From an uncultured Bacilli bacterium (GTDB lineage: Bacteria; Bacillota_I; Bacilli_A; RF39; UBA660), in the NCBI GenBank assembly GCA_947623855.1, contig CANQHW010000043.1:1-8697 (forward strand): a DNA stretch of 8,697 bases, read 5' to 3'. The translations under genes and the position numbers were made by a program. Below, piece by piece: positions 1 to 5,867 of this stretch; position 1 is the stretch's first letter; every line of letters starts with the position of its first letter. The notes under the pieces are model-generated. The model worked only from the letters and a program-made list of their open reading frames with translations. It was not told the origin of the DNA and searched no databases.

Positions 1-62
1 GAGACTATTAATAAAATGATAATTAGTATTAGAAATGAGATTAATAAATCTTTTTTCTTCAT
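1..62 (-). CDS. Partial gene start with N-terminal hydrophobic segment, cut by window edge
   Basis: The minus strand reads a start codon at 60-62 with a strong AAGGAGG (72-78) nine bases upstream. The frame stays open to the window edge. The visible 20 residues are three lysines and an aspartate followed by an almost purely hydrophobic run (LLISFLILIIILLIV). This looks like a signal peptide or type II membrane anchor. The body of the protein lies outside the window, so no function can be given. It is transcribed divergently from the gene at 250. A possible promoter and a LexA-like palindrome lie just upstream at 127-148. Confidence 0.7.
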   Translation of the reverse strand, partial: MKKKDLLISFLILIIILLIV

Positions 63-71
63 AATATCAAG

Positions 72-78
72 CCTCCTT
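72..78 (-). promoter_or_regulatory. Ribosome binding site of the left-edge gene
   Basis: On the minus strand this reads AAGGAGG, nearly the full anti-Shine-Dalgarno complement. It sits nine bases before the start codon at 60-62. It is the main reason for calling this short, truncated frame a real gene. Confidence 0.75.
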
Positions 79-126
79 TCTAAAAGAAAGTTGGCAAGCA
101 CTCAACAATTAAGTTTCCCTATAAAA

Positions 127-148
127 ATTATATATCAAACGTTTGTTC
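127..148 (-). promoter_or_regulatory. Candidate promoter with LexA-like operator
   Basis: The minus strand carries a perfect -10 hexamer TATAAT (127-132), and TTGCGT lies 19 bases upstream as a poor -35. In the spacer sits GAACAAACGTTTG (136-148). It contains a perfect 10-bp palindrome CAAACGTTTG (136-145) and matches the Firmicutes SOS box GAAC-N4-GTTC with one mismatch in the second half. An operator between -35 and -10 is a normal LexA position. The match is imperfect, so another repressor is possible. Confidence 0.4.
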
Positions 149-170
149 TTGACGCAATATGTTTTATAAG
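143..170 (+). promoter_or_regulatory. Candidate promoter for the 102-aa gene
   Basis: The plus strand has TTGTTC (143-148), a 16-base spacer and TATAAG (165-170), giving a plausible sigma-A promoter reading toward the gene at 250. Its -35 overlaps the LexA-like palindrome at 136-148, so one regulator could affect both divergent genes. TTGACG at 149-154 has no -10 at suitable spacing. Weak, consensus-based call. Confidence 0.35.
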
Positions 171-198
171 AAATTAGGACAAATTAGAAAACACACTT

Positions 199-221
199 AC
201 ATATTGTCTAAAACAATATGT
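199..221. repeat. 9-bp inverted repeat in leader of the 102-aa gene
   Basis: ACATATTGT (199-207) and ACAATATGT (213-221) are perfect reverse complements separated by five bases. The repeat lies just upstream of the ribosome binding site at 231. It is AT-rich and has no T tract, so it looks more like an operator or leader hairpin than a terminator. A third copy of the half-site, CAATATGTT, is at 155-163 in direct orientation to the right arm. Confidence 0.55.
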
Positions 222-249
222 TCGCTAGATAAGGAGAGACATATTAAAA

Positions 250-558
250 GTGATACCATTATATCGTGTAACATACAATAACAAAGGAATATATAATGAA
301 TTAAAAAAAACAGTAAATAAAGATACTTGGCTATATTTACTTTCTTTAAAAGAAATAAATTGGTTACCAAAACCACCAACATATGCTACTGAAAATAAAT
401 CTTATTTTACGCAAAAAGGTTTTGAAAAATTTAAGAAAGAAACATTACCTATAATATATCAATATTTAGATAATAAAAATATTAAAGTTGAAACATTTGA
501 AAAAGTTGAAAATATTGTATATTCCGATGATTATCAAATAGTTGTTGAAAATAAATAA
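250..558 (+). CDS. Hypothetical protein, 102 aa
   Basis: The gene starts with GTG at 250. AAGGAG (231-236) is 13 bases upstream, a rather long spacing, but no in-frame ATG, GTG or TTG lies between. It ends with TAA. The product is a soluble, charged protein with no signal peptide or transmembrane segment. Visible features are an N-terminal LYRVTY strand, a helix (GIYNELKKTV), a Trp-rich middle (DTWLYLL, INWLPKPP) and a lysine-rich helical stretch ending in a beta-like VENIVYSDDYQIVVE tail. I cannot assign a family with confidence. The size, acidic-lysine composition and solitary position would suit an immunity or phage-type accessory protein, but nothing in the sequence proves that. A palindrome-rich region upstream suggests regulated expression, and a hairpin terminator follows at 618-645. 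Confidence 0.75.
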   Translation: MIPLYRVTYNNKGIYNELKKTVNKDTWLYLLSLKEINWLPKPPTYATENKSYFTQKGFEKFKKETLPIIYQYLDNKNIKVETFEKVENIVYSDDYQIVVENK

Positions 559-617
559 AAAGTTGTTGTACGTCTTCCTTTAGGGCACCAGATTGATTTA
601 AACTTGGGTAAAAATAG

Positions 618-645
618 AAAACGTACTTGATAAAAGTGCGTTTTT
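618..645 (+). terminator. Rho-independent terminator after the 102-aa gene
   Basis: AAAACGTACTT (618-628) pairs with AAGTGCGTTTT (634-644) around a five-base loop, with one G-T wobble, and runs into a short T stretch (641-645). It lies about 60 bases past the stop codon at 558. The T tract is short, so termination may be partial. Confidence 0.6.
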
Positions 646-702
646 ATGTGTATGAATAAAACTTGCTTTTCTAAGAACTAGTGGGATTAATGGTTAATCT
701 AT

Positions 703-710
703 GGTATACT
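703..710 (+). promoter_or_regulatory. Extended -10 promoter of the 157-aa gene
   Basis: TGGTATACT (702-710) fits the extended -10 form TGnTATAAT with one mismatch. No good -35 is seen at the usual distance, which is tolerated in extended -10 promoters. Transcription would start near 717, giving a short leader with AAAGGAG at 721-727, nine bases from the ATG at 737. Confidence 0.5.
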
Positions 711-736
711 ATATTATAAGAAAGGAGTAACTTATA

Positions 737-1210
737 ATGAAGAAACAAGTTATTACTATAGTTATTACTGCTATTGTAGTTAGTTTATTAGATTTTGGAG
801 TATTTTATTTATGCCGGGATATGTTTATAAAGAATGATACTGATAAAACTACAGAAAAAGAAGAAGAAAAGAAAGACTTTTCTTCTAATGGAACTTATGT
901 TGTTACATATACTAAGGATGCTATAGGAAATATATCAGAAGATACACCATCTATTTTAACTTTAAAGGATGATAAGACATATGAATTTTTATATAATAGA
1001 TGTGATAGTATGGTAACTTTAAAAGGAAAATATGAAATAAAGGGTAAGACTTTAACGTTAGTAGATTCTAAAAAAACATTAAAGAAAGATACAGACTTAA
1101 CATTTACAATAGTAGATGATAGTGAGATTTATTTAAATGACTGGCTTAGTTGTGTAATTGAAAAAGAAGCTTATGATAATGGTTATGGAAGCTTTAAAAA
1201 AGTAAATTAA
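737..1210 (+). CDS. Membrane-anchored protein with extracellular beta-rich (lipocalin-like) domain
   Basis: The ATG at 737 has AAAGGAG nine bases upstream. Residues 5-26 form one hydrophobic segment (QVITIVITAIVVSLLDFGVFYL) after two lysines, with no lipobox-plus-small-residue arrangement at the usual place. A type II membrane anchor is therefore more likely than a lipoprotein. Residues 33-48 are a charged Lys/Glu/Asp linker. Residues 51-157 alternate short strands and turns: GTYVVTYTKD, SILTLKDDKTYEFLY, KGKYEIKGKTLTLVD, LTFTIVDDSEIYL. The pattern 'simple-input, TL-DDKTYEF, GKYEIKGKTLTL' is shared by many small secreted Firmicutes proteins with lipocalin/META-like barrels. Cys89 and Cys139 are the only domain cysteines and could pair. 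The gene has its own promoter and a strong terminator, so it is a single-gene unit, convergent with the sortase gene. Its ligand or role is unknown. Confidence 0.8.
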   Translation: MKKQVITIVITAIVVSLLDFGVFYLCRDMFIKNDTDKTTEKEEEKKDFSSNGTYVVTYTKDAIGNISEDTPSILTLKDDKTYEFLYNRCDSMVTLKGKYEIKGKTLTLVDSKKTLKKDTDLTFTIVDDSEIYLNDWLSCVIEKEAYDNGYGSFKKVN

Positions 1211-1237
1211 ACTCAAGTTTTAACGCTTGAGTTTTTT
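1209..1237 (+). terminator. Strong rho-independent terminator between convergent genes
   Basis: ACTCAAG (1211-1217) pairs with CTTGAGT (1226-1232), extended by two A-T pairs into the TAA stop codon, with an eight-base loop. Six T follow (1232-1237). It ends the 157-aa gene and lies 14 bases from the end of the convergent sortase gene (1251). The same hairpin can form on the minus strand followed by TTTAATTT, so it probably serves both genes. Confidence 0.85.
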
Positions 1238-1250
1238 AGTTAATAGTTTT

Positions 1251-1796
1251 TTAATTTATAGATGCTTGATTAATTAGATTAAAGATAAAGATTATTTGTT
1301 TATTAGTATTTATTTTACAAGTTATTAAGGTTAAGGTAGAGAGATTTTTATTTTTTATAATGGAGGCCATACCAGTTTTTTCTATTTCATAGATATTATC
1401 TAATTTATAGGTATATTTAGTATTATTATAGTAGATATTAGCTATATCATTAATATTTAAGTTTATTAAATTATTAAAGTAAGCTTTATCTCCAATACCA
1501 CTATGTCCTGCAATTATAACGTTACCTTTATCTTTATCAGGTAAATCCGAACTAGGTAATATTTCAATATTTTTATTAACATTATTATTTAGAGAATCTT
1601 TATTATAGATTATTTTTTTAAATTTAATAGAAGGTATTTCTAATATACCTAAAACATCTTTATTATAACTAGTTTTAGTAGAAGAAGATTCTATATAATT
1701 GTTGATGACTTTTTCTTCAATGCGATTAGAGTTAAGATTAAGACTTAGAATAATAGTTATAATACTAAGTATTAGGATGTTTCTTTTTAAGGACAA
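1251..1796 (-). CDS. Sortase (small, N-terminally anchored), lacking the usual catalytic Arg
   Basis: This is a sortase-family transpeptidase that would cleave a surface protein's sorting signal outside the membrane and join it to the wall or to another protein. The start is TTG at 1796, chosen because AGGAGG (1805-1810) lies eight bases upstream and no earlier in-frame start fits. Residues 6-22 are a type II membrane anchor. The catalytic domain begins near residue 48 (VLGILEIPSIKF). It contains His98 in IIAGHSG and Cys160 in TLTLITC, the two hallmark residues. The canonical Arg after the Cys is absent: C160 is followed by KINTNKQIIFIF, with Lys166/Gln167 at the start of the last strand. The only arginines in the protein are R5 and R25. 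There is no C-terminal transmembrane segment, so it is not a typical class C pilus sortase; I do not assign a class. It overlaps the adhesin gene by 32 bases, which implies translational coupling and makes that protein the likely substrate. Confidence 0.88.
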   Translation of the reverse strand: MSLKRNILILSIITIILSLNLNSNRIEEKVINNYIESSSTKTSYNKDVLGILEIPSIKFKKIIYNKDSLNNNVNKNIEILPSSDLPDKDKGNVIIAGHSGIGDKAYFNNLINLNINDIANIYYNNTKYTYKLDNIYEIEKTGMASIIKNKNLSTLTLITCKINTNKQIIFIFNLINQASIN

Positions 1797-4704
1797 GGAA
1801 GATACCTCCTAGAATAAGATTATAATTTAGATTTAGTAACGTATCAGGTACTTTAATATTAACAACAGATAGTTCAATTATTTGTCCATCTTGGGTTACT
1901 TCAAAGTATTGTTTATCAGGATTTAAAACATAATTATTTAGGGTTTCTTCTTCAATAAAGTAATATATACCATATTCTAGTTCTAGGGTTATATCTCCTT
2001 CTTCGTTAGTTTCATAAGTTCCTAAATAATTATCATCTTCGTCATATAAAGCGAATTTTACACCAATTAAAGGAGTACCTTCTTCATCTACTTTATGGAG
2101 TTTTATTTTAGATTTTATTTTTTCATTAGACATATTAGCTTTGACGATTTCATTGTTTTCAGTTATTTCAAAGTAGATTTTTTCGGAATTTAAGAGATAA
2201 CCGGTTAAGGGTTCTTTTTCTAGGAGATAATATTTACCTAAGGCTAAATCATCTAAAATTATTTTTCCTTCAATATCAGTTATACCAGTATAGATTAATT
2301 CATTATTTTCAGTATATATTTCGATTAAAACATTAGGAAGAGGATTTCCAGTAGTTAAATCGGTTTTAGTAAATTCTATAGTACCTTTTTTTAAGTAATT
2401 TTTTAAAGTAAAAGTGGTACTTACTATTGAAGTATATTGATCTTGATATTTTAATTCAATTAGATATTCTTGATTATCTAGGAGATAATTACTAGAAGTT
2501 TTTAATTCTTTTAAAATATATTTACCTAGTTTTAAATTTTCAATTTTAATGTAACCATTATTATCCGTGATATATTCTTGGATAAAATTACCTTGATAAT
2601 CATATAAACCAATATGGATATTAGGGAGAGGTTTTAATAGATAAGTATATTTACCATCATTAATATCTAGTATTTCACCTAGTTTATATATTTCGATAAT
2701 ACCTTTTACAGCAGTATTGGTAAATCTTAATTCAATTATAGCTCCAAGATCTGGGTCATAATCATAAATGGTATTGGCTTTAATAGAAAAATTTAAGGGA
2801 TTAGGATTCCATAAATAACCTTCAATATATTGGTCAACTTCTTCTAAAGCATAATCTCCGGCTTCAAGAGGAAAGGGAGTTATTAAGATACCTTCGGCAT
2901 TGGTTTTAAATTCGCAATAGGTTTCTTTATATGGATAAGATACGGTCTGACACACATAGGTATTGGTATTTAAATTTTTGATTTTAAAACGGAGATTGGC
3001 GATAGGTATTTCGTTATTGTCTTGATCTACTTTAATAACTTTTAACCGAGCATTTACTAACCCGTTATTGACGATTTTATCAACATTTTCGGTACTAATG
3101 TTTATTTCAAAACAAGGGGATAAGGATGTTGTATCACTACCCTTTATTTGACAAACATTATATATACCATAGGGTAAGGTTATTTTTGCTTTACCTGTAG
3201 AATCAGTAGTTATAGTTCCAACTAAAGTTTTGGTACTTTTTAAAAAGATATTAAAGACGGCATCAGCTTCAGCATTAATTATCCCACTACGTCCGTCACT
3301 TTCGACTTTTAACATATTAAAATCGAATTTGAGGACTTGTTCAGGGGAGGTAGTTTTAAGAACTATTCCATCCGTATTAATATTAGCTTGATAGACATGG
3401 GGATCAATTAGATAACCTTCACTAGGTTGTAATTCTTTAATACTATAAATACCGTATTCTAATTCTTTAGATTTAGCATAACCATATGCATCGGTAATAA
3501 GTTCATCTACTTTTTTTCCTTGTGAGTTATAGATACCATAAACTGCTCCTTGTAATTTAGCATCTCCTTGGGTTGTGGCATTATTATTTTCTTTATCAAT
3601 TTTGTATATTTCTATAAAACCTGTAATTTTTTTATTAGCAATTTCTAGGGTAGCAGAAGCATTATCACTGGTTAAGGAAAAGGTATAGGTTTGGGTATTT
3701 AGAACATAACCTTCAATTGTAGATAATTCTTTGACAGTATAAGTTCCTAAGGGGAGGTTAGAACAACTTCCCAGGCCAGATGAATCAGTAGTTATAGTAC
3801 ATACTTCTTCTTTAGCAGAGTTATATACTCCAAAGGTCACACCTTCTAAGTTATTTCCCGAAGTATCAACTTTATGGATATTAACAGTTCCTCCATCTGA
3901 GTTTAGATAAACAGTTACTTTTAAGGGAGTAGATTTACCATAACGAAAGACATTTTGAACACCTTCTTTAAAATAGATAACAGGAGGAGTAAGGTTAGCA
4001 TTAATAGTTCTTTCTAAAACAACACTACCACTACCCGCTTGGGTGGAAGTTATATGGAGTGAATCACCACTAATTTCGGCATCAACATTATTTTTTTGAG
4101 TAATAGTATAATTATGAAGAGTATGATTATTATCAAGGATATCAACCTCTTCTCCTAAATTTAAATTCGGGATTTGTAAATCTGGTTTTAATAAATAATC
4201 ATCAACTAATTTATTTAATTCGGCCATTTCCGAAACGTATAATTTTTCATTTTTAGGACCATTTAAACCATTAGTAAAATAGATATTAGCATTAGGGTCG
4301 ACAGTTTTCCAGATCATAACTTGGGTTATAGTATACCATTTATACTCATCATGCGTACCATAACCATAACCAAAATAAGCTAAGAGATTTACTCTTTCCC
4401 AAGTTTCTTCACTCATATTAAGTAAGACGGCATAGTTTTCTTCGGCAAAATCATAATTTTTTACTTGAGATAAGTCAAAACTTACAAATGGTTGTAAACA
4501 ATAAAGAAAAGCCCCATCTTCTTTCCGAAGAATAAATCTTCCTTGTTCATAAGAACCTTTACCATTAGAATCTATTTTGGCTAGATAAACAGGGGTCCAA
4601 CTACCAAGTTCCATATTTCCTTCAAACTTGGTAGCTTTAGTTTGGATTATAATAGCAAAGAAACTAATTATTAATCCACATAATTTTATTATTTTTTTTT
4701 GCAT
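1765..4704 (-). CDS. Cys-Gln thioester adhesin with seven Cna-B/SpaA-type repeats and VPDTL sorting signal
   Basis: This is a secreted, sortase-anchored stalk-and-tip adhesin of 979 aa. The start has AAAGGAG (4710-4716) five bases upstream. Residues 1-24 form a signal peptide. Residues about 60-175 are a thioester domain: Cys69 in FLYCLQP and Gln128 in ITQVMIW are the expected cross-linking pair, used in known relatives for covalent attachment to host amines. Residues 176-270 form a beta-sandwich linker. Seven prealbumin-like Cna-B domains start near 273, 362, 457, 552, 668, 774 and 866. Each starts with a strand carrying Lys (K278, K368, K466, K558, K674, K780, K871). Most carry the central Glu (E326, E424, E622, E733, E829, E918) and a terminal Asn (N357, N663, N769, N860, N949) for isopeptide bonds. 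Domains 2 and 3 deviate. The C-terminus is KVPDTLLN (951-958), then a short hydrophobic run and KKKHPNT. Paired cysteines occur in domains 1, 3 and 4. Confidence 0.93.
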   Translation of the reverse strand: MQKKIIKLCGLIISFFAIIIQTKATKFEGNMELGSWTPVYLAKIDSNGKGSYEQGRFILRKEDGAFLYCLQPFVSFDLSQVKNYDFAEENYAVLLNMSEETWERVNLLAYFGYGYGTHDEYKWYTITQVMIWKTVDPNANIYFTNGLNGPKNEKLYVSEMAELNKLVDDYLLKPDLQIPNLNLGEEVDILDNNHTLHNYTITQKNNVDAEISGDSLHITSTQAGSGSVVLERTINANLTPPVIYFKEGVQNVFRYGKSTPLKVTVYLNSDGGTVNIHKVDTSGNNLEGVTFGVYNSAKEEVCTITTDSSGLGSCSNLPLGTYTVKELSTIEGYVLNTQTYTFSLTSDNASATLEIANKKITGFIEIYKIDKENNNATTQGDAKLQGAVYGIYNSQGKKVDELITDAYGYAKSKELEYGIYSIKELQPSEGYLIDPHVYQANINTDGIVLKTTSPEQVLKFDFNMLKVESDGRSGIINAEADAVFNIFLKSTKTLVGTITTDSTGKAKITLPYGIYNVCQIKGSDTTSLSPCFEINISTENVDKIVNNGLVNARLKVIKVDQDNNEIPIANLRFKIKNLNTNTYVCQTVSYPYKETYCEFKTNAEGILITPFPLEAGDYALEEVDQYIEGYLWNPNPLNFSIKANTIYDYDPDLGAIIELRFTNTAVKGIIEIYKLGEILDINDGKYTYLLKPLPNIHIGLYDYQGNFIQEYITDNNGYIKIENLKLGKYILKELKTSSNYLLDNQEYLIELKYQDQYTSIVSTTFTLKNYLKKGTIEFTKTDLTTGNPLPNVLIEIYTENNELIYTGITDIEGKIILDDLALGKYYLLEKEPLTGYLLNSEKIYFEITENNEIVKANMSNEKIKSKIKLHKVDEEGTPLIGVKFALYDEDDNYLGTYETNEEGDITLELEYGIYYFIEEETLNNYVLNPDKQYFEVTQDGQIIELSVVNIKVPDTLLNLNYNLILGGIFLVLKKKHPNT
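1805..1810 (-). promoter_or_regulatory. Sortase ribosome binding site inside the adhesin gene
   Basis: On the minus strand this reads AGGAGG, eight bases before the TTG start of the sortase. The same bases encode part of the Leu-Gly-Gly of the adhesin's C-terminal membrane segment. Ribosomes finishing the adhesin would pass over this site, coupling synthesis of substrate and enzyme. Confidence 0.8.
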
Positions 4705-4779
4705 TTTTTCTCCTTTACAATTATTTTTTAAATACTAGTAAATGGAGCAATTAATTTATCTATATTTTTTAGCCCTTCT

Positions 4780-4808
4780 ATTATATATATTAACAATTTT
4801 TCTGTGAT
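4780..4808 (-). promoter_or_regulatory. Candidate promoter of the adhesin-sortase pair
   Basis: On the minus strand, ATCACA (4803-4808, four of six matches to TTGACA), a 17-base spacer and a perfect TATAAT (4780-4785) precede the adhesin gene. This would give a leader of about 70 bases. The preceding operon's terminator lies just upstream, so a promoter is needed here. The region is so AT-rich that chance hexamers are expected. Confidence 0.45.
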
Positions 4809-4832
4809 TTCCTTTTTTTTAGGATAAATTTT

Positions 4833-4858
4833 AAAAAAAAATCTTCATTTAGAAGATT
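4833..4858 (-). terminator. Rho-independent terminator ending the glycosyltransferase operon
   Basis: On the minus strand AATCTTC (4852-4858) pairs with GAAGATT (4840-4846) around the five-base loop TAAAT, followed by seven T (4833-4839). The stem and loop include the last codons and the TAA stop (4849-4851) of the 155-aa gene. It separates the four-gene operon from the adhesin gene. Confidence 0.8.
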
Positions 4859-5316
4859 ATTTTAGCTTTTTTGATTCTTTGATATCGTTTGACAATTAAA
4901 TAATTTTTACTTTCGTTAAATATTAAATTGGAGGTTGCTTCCCATACTCCTAACCAACCGATGATTAAAAATATTTCTTCAAAGATGCTAAGGTTAACGA
5001 GTTTAGATAAAATAATAAATAAGATACCAAATACTCCTAATAAAAGGGATGCAATTATGGAATACTTCATATACATTATGTTATCTTTAATACTTAGAGA
5101 AAATTCATTTCTAAATAATTTTAAAAATTCTTCTTTTTTATCTTCATTATCAAAGTAATTACCTAATATTTTAATAGTTATCCCTTTTTTTAGATTACTT
5201 CCTCTTAGTTCTTCTAAAACATAATTTTTTAAATCAGGGTTTAACATATTAGTATTATAATTACTAACGTAATCACTTTGTGTATCAATAAATATTGTAA
5301 TTTTATTATTTTTCAT
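4849..5316 (-). CDS. Small two-TM membrane protein of unknown function
   Basis: The product has 155 aa. The first 80 residues are hydrophilic: two probable strands (ITIFID, GITIKILGNYF) and an acidic/lysine helix (DNEDKKEEFLKLFRNEFSLSIKD). Two hydrophobic segments follow, about residues 84-105 (YSIIASLLLGVFGILFIILS) and 111-130. The cytoplasmic-looking tail is basic (KRYQRIKKAKIIF). By the positive-inside rule, both termini probably face the cytoplasm, with a short outside loop. I do not recognise the family. The start ATG is three bases after the stop of the Cys-His-Asp gene, and its AGAAGG ribosome site lies in that gene's last codons, so the two are translated in tandem. It is the last gene of the operon; a terminator overlaps its stop codon. 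Coexpression with glycosyltransferases suggests an envelope role, but this is inference. Confidence 0.85.
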   Translation of the reverse strand: MKNNKITIFIDTQSDYVSNYNTNMLNPDLKNYVLEELRGSNLKKGITIKILGNYFDNEDKKEEFLKLFRNEFSLSIKDNIMYMKYSIIASLLLGVFGILFIILSKLVNLSIFEEIFLIIGWLGVWEATSNLIFNESKNYLIVKRYQRIKKAKIIF

Positions 5317-5319
5317 ATT

Positions 5320-5865
5320 CTACCTTCTTTTTAAATTTTTATCATTTACGAATTCTTTGCGACTTTGATATATGGGGTCTTTAGCTAATCTACTGGCGCT
5401 AAGACGAAGTTCTTCTTGATAACCTAAATATTCTTTTAGAGATTTATCAATGATGAGCATTAGGGATGTATCAATGATTTTAGTATCGGTTTCTAACCAA
5501 TAATGACCACCTTCTTTTTCGGCATTTTTACTACCTTTTAGAAGGGGTAAGATACCAGTGATGATATCTACATTATTAAAAGAATAGCTTAACTGACGGG
5601 CGGCGCCCCCACAATTACCGATATTATAACCTAAGATAAACATATCGCTAAAATCATGCATTTCTTTAATGGGAGATATAAAGTTTTGATTAGCAATTTT
5701 TTCCCATATATCAGGAGTAAAACCAGTTATTAAATTTTGATTAGTGGTAAGAATAGCGGTTATTTTATTTTTAAATTCTGGGTTAGTATTTATTAATTCT
5801 TTTAATAAATCATAACATTTATAATCATATTTTTCACTATCTATTAAAGTATGTAATATATCCAT
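5320..5865 (-). CDS. Cys-His-Asp protein, transglutaminase/papain-like signature
   Basis: A soluble 181-aa protein without signal peptide or membrane segment, so probably cytoplasmic. The N-terminal 75 residues look helical. Then come GNCGGAARQLSYSF (Cys85 at a helix start), EGGHYWLET (His121 in a strand) and KIIDTSLMLII (Asp132 on the next strand). Cys at a helix N-terminus, His-x-Trp-x-Glu and an Asp about ten residues later is the order of the catalytic triad in transglutaminase-like and related papain-fold cysteine peptidases. The tail (RLSASRLAKDPIYQSRKEF) is conserved-looking but unknown. The substrate is unknown; the family call rests on motif order only. The start codon lies two bases after the stop of the GT2 gene with only a weak upstream GAAAGA, so translation is probably coupled to it. 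Confidence 0.8.
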   Translation of the reverse strand: MDILHTLIDSEKYDYKCYDLLKELINTNPEFKNKITAILTTNQNLITGFTPDIWEKIANQNFISPIKEMHDFSDMFILGYNIGNCGGAARQLSYSFNNVDIITGILPLLKGSKNAEKEGGHYWLETDTKIIDTSLMLIIDKSLKEYLGYQEELRLSASRLAKDPIYQSRKEFVNDKNLKRR

Positions 5866-5867
5866 AA

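Noticed and set aside
92..110. AAGCACTC near 96-103 as half of a CIRCE (HrcA) element.
   Set aside because: The second half GAGTGCTAA is not found nine bases away on the plus strand.
197..382. A 61-codon hydrophobic-looking frame on the minus strand.
   Set aside because: Overlaps the 102-aa gene in antisense; the hydrophobicity comes from reading AT-rich Lys/Asn codons on the other strand, and no ribosome site precedes it.
645..680. An 11-codon plus-strand frame (MCMNKTCFSKN) between the terminator and the next promoter.
   Set aside because: No ribosome binding site, begins within the terminator T tract, and ends before the promoter of the next gene.
4928..5158. A 76-codon open frame on the plus strand.
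   Set aside because: Lies wholly antisense within the two-TM protein gene, has no ribosome site and a composition that mirrors the opposite strand.
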